From Allomyces macrogynus ATCC 38327 (lineage: Eukaryota; Blastocladiomycota; Blastocladiomycetes; Blastocladiales; Blastocladiaceae), in the NCBI GenBank assembly GCA_000151295.1, contig GG745337.1:1310998-1374997 (forward strand): DNA of 64,000 nt, read 5' to 3'. Under the pieces are notes generated by a model. That model made no database searches and was not told the origin of the DNA. It saw nothing but the letters and a program-made list of their open reading frames with translations. The translations under genes were made by a program, and so were the position numbers. The first letter of the stretch is position 1. The number at the start of each line of letters is the position of its first letter. Shown here one piece after another: positions 1 through 11,729 of this stretch.

Positions 1-263
1 CCACCCTCACCCTGTCCGCCAGCTACTAGACCCGACTCGCGCTTTCCACCCCAGTTTTGCTCCTGTTCTCGTTCCTGCCCCATAGCTTTCTATTGCTGTT
101 TTGTCTCTTGTCACTGGCCCGCCGCACGTTCTGCGCTCTTTGCCGTGTTCCACTTCTTTTTTATATTTCATCTCTCGCCGTGCTGCAATTGAAACGATGG
201 AAACCTGTTGCTGAAGCTGCACAAATCTGCGCCGGCCGAGTCTGATCGAGGTTGGGACCAAGT

Positions 264-291
264 CTTTTTTTTTTTCTTTCTTTCTTTCTTC
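264..291. repeat. T11 and (TTTC)n simple repeat
   Basis: Eleven T residues run into about four TTTC units on the plus strand. This is an ordinary microsatellite. Confidence 0.85.
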
Positions 292-480
292 CACGTCGCG
301 CGGCACTTGGTTGTACTTTCTATATTTACCGGCCCGCCTTCTCGTCGCACCCGCTCGTTCTCTCTGATTTATCGTGGCTCGTCATTGTTGTGTGATAATG
401 TTCCTACAAGAGGATATCAACGCTGTCTGCTGATTCACGCTGGGCGACAGCTCCAAGGAGCTGTTGTGTCCAAAGGCGAC

Positions 481-551
481 CAAACCTGTCAGGTATGCAT
501 CAAGTGGTCAGGCATGCGGCAAGTAGTCAGGCATGCAACAAGTCATCAAAA
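481..551. repeat. Imperfect 19-bp tandem repeat, about 3.5 copies
   Basis: The unit CAAGTGGTCAGGCATGCGG occurs at 501-519 and again, with three changes, at 520-538. Partial, more degenerate copies flank it at 481-500 and 539-551. It contains a GCATGC palindrome. No gene is nearby on this side, and the role is unknown. Confidence 0.75.
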
Positions 552-797
552 AGAGAGCAAAAACACAGCTGGTCATCAAGGACGCGTTCGCCCGCCGCTA
601 GAACGATGTCGCTCATATTTATTTATCTGCAAACATGCAAAAGAAGAATTTCACACCGAGGGCCCAAAGTAACAGGCGGAGAGAATTCACATTCTTCTGT
701 TAATTCCAGTTCCTAAGCAGAATCTGGCCTACTGGGCGGTTGTCGCTCTTTCCCAACGTTTCCGCAACAGCAACTGAATCACCAGCATCATCAACTC

Positions 798-1580
798 TCA
801 GAACCCGATCCCATCGTCAACAAGCTCGCCGCCGGCCGCAAACGTCGCGCGGCGGAACGACGGCCGCACCGGCATTCTCGCACACGACCGCACCTGCACG
901 CTCGGCGGGTGCAGCGAGCACGCGTCGCGCGCCTCACGCAACAGCCGCACGACGCGGCCGTCCTTGATCACGGCCATGTCGTCAAGTCCAAGATCAGAAC
1001 GCGCGTTGAACCGGCGCGCCACAAGTGCGTGCGGGCGGCCGACAATTGCTGGGCCTTCGGGACTTTCGTGCACGCGGAACACGGCCGCGGCGCGCACGCG
1101 CATACTGATAATCGAGACGATGGCCATGACGATCTGCGTCGCGATCGGCATCCCGACCAGAACGACAAGGTATGGGCCCGTCGATGCCCACCGCGAACAC
1201 TGCATACACATGGCGAACCCGACCACCTTCTTGCGCTCGGCAACAACGTACCCGTACGTCGGCGTGCGCGACCCAATGTAAATCACTGCGTACGCGCCGG
1301 CCATGAGCACGAATACGGCGAGTCGCGCCTATGCCGCGAGCGGGGCGGCCGTGCGCTGGCCAAACAGCGGGTACGATGTCCGCAGCATCTCGTCGTCGTC
1401 GTCGTCGTCAATTCCCTTGATCATCGTGAGCACAGGCTGTCTCAATATCGGCGGGTACGTCGCGCTCCTTCTTGTTCGCAGAGGGAGCGGCCTCGATCGT
1501 GAACCCGGTCTTGCAAAACACGGCCCACTCGGCCAAGTTGGCGCCGAGCGCCTGGTACATGTGGAACTGTTGTGCTTGCT
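798..1580 (-). pseudogene. 5'-truncated ferric reductase-like pseudogene (third paralogue)
   Basis: Read on the minus strand, this stretch encodes the C-terminal third of the same reductase family as the two intact genes to its right. It starts at HMYQALGAN, runs through SYPLFGQRTAAPL, the two C-terminal membrane helices and the basic tail, and ends in GELVDDGIGF. Everything upstream (membrane haem domain, FAD loop, NAD loop) is missing. The frame changes at least twice: an in-frame stop follows HDDQGN near 1415, and the MIKGIDD to PLAA segment is in another frame. Its residues clearly differ from those of the intact copies, so it is an older relic. The left inverted-repeat arm begins inside it at 1539, so only 1539-1604 of this region is repeated at the right arm. 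Confidence 0.8.
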
Positions 1581-4500
1581 TTGGCCAGTTTTGTCATTTC
1601 TCATTTATCTTATCTTTTCGGCCGAGGGCCTGCCGCGCGCTGACCAGCGCGGTGACCAGGAACGGCCGGTTGGTGTCGTGGTTCCCAAAATGATCGGTTT
1701 CGTGGCAAGGTCGCTCCGCTCGTCTTTTGCCAACCTCTGCAGTCTCTCAACAGGCCAGCAGCGAGCAACCGCAGTCGCCATCAAATCCATTTCATCACCC
1801 AACGCACAATTAAAACCCAACCCCATCATCGACAAACTCGCCACCCACCGCATGCGTTGCCCGCCGGAACGCCGAGCGCACGGGTTTACTCGCACACACA
1901 CGCACTTGCACTCCCGGCACGCGGAACGAGCACGCCGCGCGTGCCTCGCGCACGACACGCGCCATCCGTCCACCGCTGATCCCATCCTCGACGCCGTCCA
2001 AGCCAAGAACTTTCCCCACATCCAACCGCCGCGGCACAAGCGCTCGCACCTTCCCCACCACTTCCGGTCCCTCCGGCGTCCGCGTCCCGTGAGTGCGAAA
2101 CTCGCCCGCGGGCCGAACCTGCCACCGCACCGCCCCAACCACAGCCATGACGACCTGCGTGACGAGCGGGAGCCCGACAAGGACAGAAAAGTACGGCGCG
2201 ATTGTGGACCACCGGGTGCACTCGATCCACGCCCAAAACGACGCAGCTGGCGACGGGTCACTACACGTCGCGTATGTCGGCGCGCGCGATGCGGTGTAGA
2301 TGGCCGCGTACGCGCCGGCGAGGGTGAGGAAGAGGGTGGTACGGAGCGCGGCGGAGATGGGGAGGGTCGTGCATTGCGCGAAGAGCGGGTACGTCGCGCG
2401 TGGCGTGCCGGTGGAGTTGTCGAGCGCGGGAGTCGCGGCGGCCATCAAGCCTTCGCCCAGATCGGTCTCGGCCGCGTCGGCGTCCATGGTCGTCGCGAGC
2501 ACAGGTGCGACCGGGTGGAGATCGAATCCGTGCTTGCAGTAAACGTCCCACCCGGACAAGTTCGCGCCGAGGGCTTGGTACATGTGGAATTCGATCGGCG
2601 ACTTGCACAGCCAGATTTTGCGAACCGTCTCGGCCGACGTCGATTCAGCGTCGTTGAACGGGCCAGCGAGGTATTTGGACACGCCGATCCCGCCCGCCAC
2701 GACGATCCGCCGCGCTGGCGACACACGCGCACCCAACGCCGCAGCCGCATTGTCGGCCGTCACTTTCTCCACCGTATCAGCAGCTCCGAACTCCTGCGGG
2801 ACATGCAGCACAGGCGCCGACTGCGGCGGCGACACGCGCAGCGGCACCGGCGAGCCCTCGAGGGTCGCGATTGCGTGTAGCGCTTTTGTGAACGGCCCAA
2901 GTGCGCGAATCATGACCACGGCGGTACGGTTCGGGGCCGAGTAGGCCGCGATCGAGAACGGGTGGGCCGGAGTGACGCGCACGTTTGGCGAGGCCAGGCA
3001 AAGGAACCGGCCGGGCGCGTACATGGTGGAGAGTGTCGTGTCAAGTTCCGAGTCCGTGCCGGCTGTAGAGTCGGCACGGCTCGGGCCCACGGGGATCAAC
3101 AACACGACCACGTCGTCTGAGACGCGGATGGCCGTGGCTGTGACGCGGGCGCCGCCGAGGAAGCCCGTACCAGCGCCGGAAATGAGGAGGAGCCGGTCGA
3201 TAAGGTACAGCGCGAGGGCCGGGAGAATGACCATGGCGTCTTGTGGTACGTGCAGGATGCAGCAAAGCGCGAACGGGATCCAGTGCCAGTGGAAGATCGC
3301 GAAGAGCGAGTAGTGGGAGCGGCGCACTTGGTACAGCGCAGTCACGGCCATGAAGACGAGGAGCAGCGACTGAGGTGGTGGAGAATATTGAGCGTGGTCA
3401 GCAGGTATCATCGGTGATGGAAACCTCTCGGACAGACGACGCGAAATGTAACACGTACGCCAATCCAGCCGACAACGTTCATATTGCTCTTGTCGGATCC
3501 GGGAAGCAGCATGGTCGTCGCGCGGCCCTCAGCCAGGTACGCGACAATGTACCCAATCGAATGCAGCATCAGCCAAAACGTGGTCGACCAGCCCATGAGT
3601 CGGTGGAGAGCGATCGTGTGCTCATACCCAAGCCCGAGCGCAGCCTGGAGCGGCGCTAGCGCTGGCGACCGCATCGCCAATACAAACAGCCACCCGACGT
3701 TCCAGAACACGGGCAGGCCCGCAGCTTTGCTCACGCCCTCGAGACCGCTCCAAAACCACCACGGTGAGGTGGACAAGGCCGACGATGGTGTTGTCGAAGC
3801 GTCAACGTCCTGCTTGGGCCCGCGCTTGATACTAGTGCCGGCAGCGATATCGCCGCCGCCCGATCCGTGGAACTCGAGATGCGGCGCGAATTGGACAACG
3901 TTGCCGACAAGGATCAGGACCCGCAGCCAGAACAGGACGCGGTCGGGGGACCGCTGCGCGCTGGTGCCTGTCGCGAATGGATAAAAGGCCTTGGTGCGTG
4001 CATACTGGATGCAGACGATGGTCGACGCGAGAAACAGGGGGACGGCGTAGAGCACGCCAATCAGACCGTCTGCGCTCCATGACAGGCCGGAACGACCGCC
4101 TTCGCCGCCCTTGCCCGCGTCTTGCCACAGCGAGAGCGTGTAAGCGAGAAGGACGAGGAGCAGGACTGTCGCGGACGCAAACTTGGACCCGAGCGTGTAC
4201 GGCGGATGAGGGGATGGCGACGTTGCTGTCATTGTGCTTGATGCGAGTGAACTTGACTTGAATTTCACACTTGGGGCCGAGATCAGTTTTATACTCGGCG
4301 TGCACCAGCGAAGACAGGCGAGCTTTGATCCCAGTCTGATCGTCGTGGCGTCGCCAAGATCGAGCATGCCCCCACGCTGACAGTCGGCGTCCAAGAGGCG
4401 CGCGCGCGGCCGTACAAGCGCGGGACGCCAAGGATCCACAAACGGGTACACGGGGGCGCAGTGAACAAGATTTAGCGTGCTCCATCGGCGCAAGCATGTT

Positions 4501-7446
4501 GCTCCGCAGTGAGTGCACAAACGATGGGTATTCATCCATTTGAGGAGAGGCGCGCGGAGGGCGGACTTGGCGAATGGTGCTGTTCTGACGAGTCTGGAGA
4601 GATGTACGTCGGTGCATTTGTGTGAGAGAGCGGCCGGTGCTTGGCGAAAAGGCAAAATTGATCTTGGCGAAAAGGCGTGAAAGCAGGGTTGGTCGAAGGT
4701 CGTTGCACACAACCACCACCACCACGGACGCTGGCAAAGCCCATAGCATGAAGAAAAGAGAAGGTAACGGGAAACATTCTCGCAAGATGGTGCGTTCCGA
4801 CTCACGGGTGAGTGCCAGTATCACGCACTCGGTCGGAAACCACTTACCTGACCATGGAGACAAAAAGAGCGGCAGTCGCTCGCAAAAAACTGGTGGACAG
4901 AATGGTTCTATTTCCAATCAATTGATTGAGAGCAACTGGAAAGGCAACGATCACACCGCGCGAAACCCCAGGCATCACGCAAAAGACAAAAGCGCAAAAG
5001 CAAATCCCGCAAAAAGCAATCCAGCTTACAATCCAATGCCGTCGTCGACAAACTCGCCATTAGCCGCAAAAGTGGCCCGGCGGAACGATGACCGGACCGG
5101 CTTACTCGCGCACGACCGCACCTGCATCGAGTGCGAGCCCAATGCACAGGCGGCGCGTGCCTCGCGCACCAACCGTGCAACGCGGCCGTCCTTGGCCTGC
5201 GCCATGTCGTCGAGTCCGAGATCTGCGCGCGCCTCGAACCGGCGCGCGACCAGCGAACGCGGACGACCAACGATGGCGGGGCCCGAGGGACTGCCATGCG
5301 CACGGAACACGGAAGCAGCGCGCACGCGCATGTTGATGATTGACAGGATGGCCATGACGAGCTGCGTGGCGATCGGCATGCCGATCAGGACCGCGAGGTA
5401 CGGGCCCGTCGACGACCACCGAGAGCACCGCATCCACATGGCAAACCCGACCACCTTCTTGCAATCGGCAGCAGCGTAGCCGTACGTCGGCGTGCGCGCG
5501 CCAAAGTAGATCGCGGCGTACGCGCCGGCCATGAAGACAAACACGGCAAGTCGTGCCCATGCCACGAGCGGCGCGGCCGTCCGTTGGCCAAACAGCGGGT
5601 AGGACGACCGCGGGGCGTCCGTGAGATCGTCCTCGTCGATCCCCTTGGCCATGAGCACTTGGTGCACCTCGAGGTCAGCCTCCTGCTCCTTGTTCACAGC
5701 CGCCGCGTTCCGGGTGCCATGCTCAATCGTAAACCCGGTCTTGCAAAACACGTCCCATCCGGACAAGTTGGCGCCGAGCGCCTGGTACATGTGGAATTCG
5801 GGCGCCGACTTGCACAGCCAAATCTTGCGTGTGTCCGGGACACCGGCCTCGGGCGTGCCCGTCTCCAAGTTGGACCCTGAGTCAGACTCGAACAGACCCT
5901 GCTTGCTGTCGTCGCGGTCGAGCGAGTTCCACGATGTCCTTGCGTCCGCGGCAGCGAGGTACTTGGACACACCGACACCTCCGGCGATCAGGGCGCGCGA
6001 CGAGTTGCCGCCGAGACCGAGCTCCATGTAAGCGTTGTCTTTGGCTGGGGCCACGCCGTCCGTGCTTTGCGTCGCGCTCAGCACGGGCATTGACTGGGGC
6101 GGCGAGACGCGCAGCGTGACGGGTGCGCCGGATCGCGACGCGGCAGAGTGGAGTGTCTTGGTGAACGGCCCAAGCGCGCGAATCATGATCGTGACGGTGA
6201 GGTTCGGGACCGAGTAGGTGGCAATCGAGAACGGATGCGATGCGGGCGCGACAGGCACAAGTGACGGCGCCGTCAGGCACAGGAACCGACCGGGAACATA
6301 CATGGCCGCGAGATCCTGATCGACTAGCTCGTCCTGCACGGTCGGCGTCTTGGACCGGGCCGGGCCCACGGGGATCAGGAGCGCGACAACGTCGTCCGAT
6401 ACGCGCACGGCCGTGGCCGTGACGAGGGTGCCGCCGTTGAACCCGGCGCCAGCGCCAGCGACGAGAAGAAGACGGTCGACAATGTAGAGCGCGAGCGTGG
6501 GCAGGATCGGCATGGCGTTTTGCGGGATGTGCATGACGGCGCACAGCATGAACGGGATCCAGAGCCAGTGGAGCATCGCAAAGAGCGAGTAGTTGCGGCG
6601 GCGGATTTGGTAGAGGCCCGTCGTGGCCATGATCAGGAACAGCAGCGTCTGTTGAATGGGCAAATGGGTCAGTTAACAGCAGCGATCACAGCACGATCAG
6701 TCGGCTGAGTATCAATCAAACACGTACGCCAATCCAACCCACAAAGTTCAAGTTGCCAAGCGTCGTGCCGGGCAGCAAATGCTCCGTCTCGTGCTCGGCA
6801 ATGAACACGATCACGTAGCCAATCGAGTGCCAGAGCAGCCAGAACCCGGTCGCCCACCCCATGGTCCGATGGAGACCAACCGTGTGCTCGTACGCGAGAC
6901 CGAGCGACGCCTGCAGCGGCGCGATTGCGGGCGACCGCATGGCGAGCACAAACAGCCAGCCCATGTTCCAGAACACGGGGAAACCGGCAGACCGACACAC
7001 GCCCTCGAACACGTTCCAAAACGCGAGCAGCTGCGCGGCCTGCTTGGGGTTCTGCGCAGCGCGCATGTTGAGGTTGCGCATGCGAATTCCGAGATTCGCG
7101 CCAAATTGCCAAAAGTTGCCGAGAATGATCAAGAGGCGCAGCCAGAACAGGACGCGGTCGGGCGAGCGTTGCGCGTTGGCGCCGGTCGCGAGCGGGTAGA
7201 AGGCCTTGGTGCGCGCGTACTGAACGCAGACAATGGCCGACGCGAGGAACAGCGGCACGGCGTAGGCGAGACCAAACACGCCGTCATAGTACCACGAGAT
7301 CGCGACTTGCATCCCGCCCTTGCTAACAATCGGGCCAAACGTGTTGGCGATGTCGCGCCAGAGCGAGAGCGCGTAGCCAAAGAAGACGAGGAAGACCACG
7401 GTTGTCGACGCAATCTTGGAACCGGCCGAGTACGGCTGTTGCGCGG
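1539..7446. repeat. Left arm of a 5,908-bp inverted repeat
   Basis: Position n here pairs with 24219 minus n in the right arm (16773-22680). Every long translation compared in the two arms is identical on both strands, and intron, start and stop positions mirror exactly. Homology stops abruptly at both ends. At 1538/1539 (inside the truncated pseudogene) the left continues as coding relic while the right enters other DNA. At 7446/7447 the sequences diverge within the first coding exon of the outer reductase gene. I found no terminal repeats or transposase that would make this a transposon. A recent segmental inverted duplication or gene conversion is most likely. An assembly artefact is possible. 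Confidence 0.9.
1810..4232 (-). CDS. Ferric reductase/NADPH oxidase-superfamily membrane oxidoreductase (copy B, left arm)
   Basis: Two exons (4232-3459 and 3369-1810) flank an 89-bp intron with GTACGT...CAG borders, giving 777 residues. Such proteins move electrons from cytosolic NADPH through FAD and two haems to an acceptor, usually ferric iron, outside the membrane. The N-terminal half is polytopic. Two bis-histidine haem motifs are visible: HRLMGWSTTFWLMLH (HX13H) just before the intron and HWHWIPFALCCILH (HX12H) just after it. An HPFS flavin-binding motif and a VVAGGIGVSKY nucleotide-binding loop follow. Two further hydrophobic helices and a basic Cys-containing tail lie beyond the NAD region, which is unusual. 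The ATG at 4232 is the first Met before the GSKFAS region shared with copy A. It lies downstream of copy A on the same strand. Metalloreductase versus superoxide-producing oxidase cannot be settled from sequence. Confidence 0.85.
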
Positions 7447-7480
7447 CCAACGGGCCTGTTGATGCCGGTGCGGCGACCAT
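5026..7480 (-). CDS. Ferric reductase/NADPH oxidase-superfamily membrane oxidoreductase (copy A, left arm)
   Basis: Exons are 7480-6728 and 6648-5026 with a 79-bp intron at exactly the position used in copy B, after GWIG. The product is 791 residues. The haem-binding histidines are about H204/H218 (HX13H) and H278/H291 (HX12H). The flavin motif HPFS is near residue 389 and the nucleotide-binding GGVGVSKY near 474. Two extra hydrophobic helices (around FVFMAGAYAAIYFG and YLAVLIGMPIATQLVM) and a tail ending VDDGIGL follow. The ATG at 7480 is the first Met in frame; residues before AQQPYSAGSK are low-complexity. The inverted repeat ends at 7446, so the first 11 or so codons and the promoter are unique to the left copy. 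Copies A and B are tandem paralogues of clearly different sequence, an older duplication than the inverted repeat. Confidence 0.85.
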
Positions 7481-8814
7481 GGTGTTGCGCGTCGAGTTCG
7501 TGAGGGTCGTGCGCGCGTACGGACTGGCAGCCTGTGCCAAGTAGAGAGGCAGAGTTTGAGAATGGGGAAGGATGATCGATCTAACGTGCTTGAAGCGTGC
7601 GTGGTGCTTTTATAGTACATGGGTCACAATCAGCGGGCCATCGTCTTGGCAGGGTATGGCGAGGGGCGAGCGCTCACGCGCCCAACCGGCCAGCGCTTGT
7701 GGGGAAACGACGCCACGGCGTGGGTGGAGGACACAATCACGATGGTGGTCAAAACGGCGCGCCATGAGTACCCGCGTGGGAGAAGGTCGCGTGCCATGTG
7801 GCACTTGGACTGTGGCAAATCCCGATGGCTTGCCATCAGACAGGGAGCGTGTGCGCGCGTCGAGGATGTGATCTGTGAATAAAGGCGCTGCTGCTGGCAC
7901 GGTACGGCAGGACTGGGCAAATCGCAAGACGAAAACTGCATTTTTGGCAAATGGGGCTTCGCACGCGTGGGGTCGCCTATCGCTGCCATCAACGACAAGG
8001 CAAGTATGTTTTTGAAGTGGGACCGGATGGCAGTTCAACATCAGCCATGTTGCTTGCTTGCTGATCTCCCCTGATCGCGTCTCCACCATGGACTTACGCC
8101 CCGCCAGCGCTGGATGTGTTCTGTCTCCACTCCCACCATGTCGTAGAAAGCAACCAAATTCTAGTCAATGCTCTGCCAGCATGCTGCTGCAGAATGATGG
8201 AGAGCTGAACATGAACAGAGGACTGGAAGATCATAGAAGCAGTCAACAATTTGTATTCTGGTTCCGAGCCGGAGGCTCGGGCGCGGGTATGCGCGTGCCA
8301 CCGCGCGTGCCATCTTGCCGGAAATATACGTGGGCGTCGAGTCAAGGTTTGAGGGGCGAGAGCGGCCGCACGAGCTCTTGTCTCCTTATTATCACCGCAC
8401 ATCAACCCTCATCACACATGCTTCCTCAGATCAAACTCTTGGTGCGGCACGCTCCGGCGCGCGCGGCACGCGTCTTGTGCTTGCTTTCTGGCGCGCGCGC
8501 CCATCCGGCAGACGCTAAGCAGCTCCGCCGGTGCCGGGTGTGCCCGCGAATCAGATGGCCACGCCGGCGAGATGCTGACCGTCGAGTCCCTGGCCAGATT
8601 CTGAGTTGGAGCAGTGCCAAAACCATCACTAGTCTGGCTGAGCCACCTCCACTGCCTGCCTCGCCCCTTCTCCAGCGAACAATCCCGACGCGATGCCACC
8701 ATTGCGCAGCGCGACGGTCGAAAACGCGCCCAGCACCCCAAGCGACCGTTCCCGACTTGCCGCACTCGCTGCGGCCCCTGCCGCGCGCCCGCCCCTTACC
8801 CGACTCCGGCCGCC
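7481..8814. other. Divergent intergenic region
   Basis: The stretch separates the minus-strand reductase from the plus-strand zinc-finger-like gene, so it should hold both promoters. I recognise no coding exon, RNA gene or clear repeat. A TATAGT stretch about 130 bp upstream of the reductase start (near 7611) is the only TATA-like sequence noticed, and I would not call it a promoter on that alone. Confidence 0.5.
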
Positions 8815-9848
8815 ATGACCGCCGTCGCGCCCAACACGACCGCCGGCCCCATGGCTGCGCACGACGTCCCACCCATGCCGCTGCCAGCAACGACCACGGC
8901 GCAATTGCAGCAGCAGCAGCCGCAACTGCCGCTGCCGCCAGCCTACCGCGAAAAAGTGCAGCAGCTCAAGCGCCTCCTGCTCGAGCGCCGGCACTGGAAA
9001 GTATGCCGTGGGCAGCCGACAGCTGCGCACAAGGTCCCGCCGACCGAGTTTGACCCGGGAGAGATTGTGTGTCGCCATTGCAAGCAGGCCGACCCGAAAG
9101 TGTACGTTGTGATTCGGTATGCGTGTCACGAAACTGGCAAATGGAACTAACGGCCGGATTCCACTCCAGATTCGTCGAGCCCGAGGAAGCCGACGCCAAG
9201 ATCCGCGAACTGCTCGCACAGGAACCGTGCCATTTCGTGCCGCGGTACGACCAGGCAGGGTGCGGAGTCGACAAGGACCGGCCGGACTTTGATGCCAAGC
9301 GGTGGACAACGTGGGCGCTCAAACCCGGCTCGCGCGGGACCGTGCTGCGCGAACGGCTCTGGCAATGCTGTCTTGGCGGCGGCAAAAAAGCCGCGCAGGC
9401 GTACCGGTCGGGCCACGCGCGCAACACGTCCAAGATCGGGTGCCCTCGGTCGCTTTATGCCGTGACGCGGTGGGACGGCGACGGGCAAAAGGCCAAGTGC
9501 GTCGAGATTTACTTTAAGCACAAGCATCTTGCTGAGTGCTTTGAGCATGGCGCAGTGCAGGCGACGGCGTCGGCGAGCTGGTCGGCGCTCGTGCATGGGA
9601 ATGGCGGCGCGACCCAGCCGTCGAGCAGTGATGGGTCGCCGATGCCGCCGGGCACCGCGCCGGGCACCATGCCGCCCGCGGGGCCGCCTGTCATGGCGAC
9701 CCAGACGCCAATGTCGTTCCTCGAGTTCCCGCAGCTCGCTGCGAATGGCGGTGGTGCGCCGGCCGTGGAACAGTATGGCACGAGCCCGCTCCTCTTGCCG
9801 CAGACGCTGATGTCGCGTGGTGCCGGCGCGCATGATGCCGATGAGTAG
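8815..9848 (+). CDS. Putative WRKY-GCM1/FLYWCH-like zinc-binding protein, Gln/Pro-rich
   Basis: Exons 8815-9101 and 9170-9848 join across a 68-bp intron (GTACGT...CAG, with a CTAAC branch-point-like sequence), giving 321 residues. The start chosen has a good context (CGCCATGACC). After a Gln/Pro-rich N-terminus comes a basic region and a CRHC pair. The core is LWQCCLGG, about 20 residues, GCPRSLYAVTRW and then YFKHKH. This Cys...Cys...His-X-His spacing is like the C2H2 units of WRKY-GCM1 and FLYWCH domains, which bind DNA in transcription factors and MULE-type transposases. The C-terminus is Gly/Pro/Met-rich and low-complexity. No transposase catalytic domain follows, so a host transcription factor is more likely. 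The family call is tentative; the existence of the gene is not. Confidence 0.6.
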
Positions 9849-10138
9849 GTAGAGGCGGTGTTGACGATGTTGATCATGTTTGGTCCACGCTTGTTCATTC
9901 TTTTTTGTTGCGCGGCGGCTCTGGCCGTGCGCCAAGGACATTTTGTAGAATACACCTCTGACCCGTTCTTGTCCACCTTGTCTCTTGGTTTTCGCGCTCC
10001 TCCAGGGCAGCTGTACAAGACCAGCCCGTGATCATCCACCCCCATAAACGCGACCAAGCAATCCATTGACATGACGCACGGTATATTCTACAGGAACACT
10101 TCGATGCCGGTTCTGGAACCAACGAAACTGAACCCGCA
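9849..10138. other. Convergent 3' intergenic region
   Basis: This 290-bp gap lies between the stop of the plus-strand zinc-finger-like gene and the stop of the minus-strand sirtuin gene. I see no gene or repeat in it. Confidence 0.5.
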
Positions 10139-11729
10139 TCACAGCTGAACCTGCGCGAGCTGGTCTGTGATACTGAACTGTTCCTCGAGAGCCTTGAGCT
10201 CGTCCTAGACGGGACACCAAAAGGCAACGTCAGCAATGGCGGGCAGCGAGAGAGTGCTGATCCAAAATCGCCACTTACCGTCCACCCAAGCAACTCGCAC
10301 AAGTCGGTTACGACCTCGTCGCACGACCCCTTGAAAAACACGTCGCGGTGGTACCGGTGGCACGAGCCGTCGAAATCCATGCCCAGGAATCCGTGCTTTG
10401 TCTACGTGTCGTACCGGAAGTTTGTCGCGTCAGTTTTCTGCCCACCTCCACACCGGAACAACGAATCAGTGCCACTCGGCGTACCTCGCCAACACGCTCG
10501 CGATTGATCAACACGCGCGGCACCGACGGCCGTGCATGGTCGACGGCATGACAAAACGGTGCGACCTTCATCGACGTGCCCATGACCACGACCAAATCCG
10601 CTCGCGCAAGTCGCCCTTGACGGCCAACCCAAACTCACGCGGCATCTCTTCTCCGAAAAACACGATATCCGGCTTGATCAGACCCGTCCCACAACTATCG
10701 CACCGCGGTGCCGCATCGCCTGGCTGGCCCTCGAAAATCCGAGAGCGCAATGCTTGCAACCGCTCACGCGACGTAACGATCCGGCGGCACGACAGGCACC
10801 GCGCGCGCGAAAAGTTGCCATGCGCGGCGACGATCTTGGTGGCCGGGATCCCGGCCATGTTTTCAAGCGCGTCAATGTTTTGCGTGAGAATGCGTCGCAG
10901 GAGACCCTTGTCGTTGAGCAGCTTGAGAAAGTGGTGCGTGCGCGTCGGCTAAACATGAGGTGTCGTGGGGAAATTCAAGTCAGATTCGGAGTAGAGAATG
11001 AGCAACCAACAATCGCAAGGAAGGGGACCATACCTTGAACTGACCTGGATACATTTCCTTGGCGAGCGTAAAGAACGGGTCCGGGTTCTCCACGAAATAA
11101 TCCACACAAAACATATCCTCAGGCTCCGGCAGATTATATTTTTGCAAGTTCGCGTAGAGCCCCGTGCCCGGCGACCGGAAATCCGGAATCCCCGCACTTG
11201 TCGAGATGCCTGCGCCAGCGAGCACGACAATACTCTTGGTGCGGCCCGCCTTGATCCGGTCGGCAATCTCAGCGAGCGTAAAATCGTGCAGGACTTGGAA
11301 TTTTGGATCGAGTTGGCGCAAGATCGGCGGCGGGACAGCGAATCGCCGGCCCGTCTCCGAGTCTTCGGCCATGACGGTTTTATTCGCCTCGGCAAACTCG
11401 TCGGCCCAGGCTTCGAGCTCGGCGGCGGTGGGTTCGTCAAAGTGCGCAAATTCGTCGCCTTGGAGGGCGGCGGTCGCGATCTCGTCATCGTCGCTGCTGC
11501 TGCTGCATGTGTCGCTCGCGTCGTCCTCGTCATGCTCGTCGCGCGCGGTGTCCGTGGTGGCCGCCCTCGGCTGGACCGCGCTCGCGTCGACATCTTGGTT
11601 ACTGGCGGCCGGCTTAGGTTCGGAATTGGTGCTCGCTGCAGCAACAGCGATCATTGCCGTAGACGCGGCGGGCGTGGCCGCCGGCGACGCAGTGAAGAGC
11701 GCTGAGTGGGTCGCGTTTTCGGTGCTCAT
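10139..11729 (-). CDS. SIR2-family NAD-dependent protein deacetylase (class I, SIRT2/Hst2-like), one frameshift
   Basis: Four exons are inferred: 11729-11034, 10948-10485, 10401-10279 and 10204-10139. Introns are 85, 83 and 74 bp. Conceptual length is about 449 residues. The enzyme removes acyl groups from lysines using NAD+. Visible motifs are GAGISTSAGIPDFRSP, LTQNIDALE, AHG (catalytic His), a zinc ribbon CLSC...CDSC, KPDIVFFGE and VVVMGTS. The C-terminal exons give DVFFKGSCDEVV and CELLGW, as in fungal Hst2. The N-terminal extension of about 160 residues is acidic and low-complexity. Exon 2 has 464 bases, one short of in-frame. The shift lies near 10600-10610, between AVKGDL and ADLVVVMG. 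It is either a sequencing error or an inactivating mutation. Confidence 0.85.

Larger units (their letters stand above)
1..797. other. No recognisable gene; simple and short tandem repeats
   Basis: I see no open reading frame with family features here. The stretch is pyrimidine-rich on the plus strand near its start. It holds a T11 run followed by a TTTC repeat at about 264-291 and a degenerate 19-bp tandem repeat at 481-551. It lies downstream of the truncated reductase pseudogene and outside the large inverted repeat. Confidence 0.6.

Noticed and set aside
10570..10650. A mini-intron starting GTGAGT in the sirtuin exon to explain the frame change
   Set aside because: The best acceptor would leave an intron of about 40 bp and delete conserved residues after FFGEEMPR. 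A single missing base explains it better.
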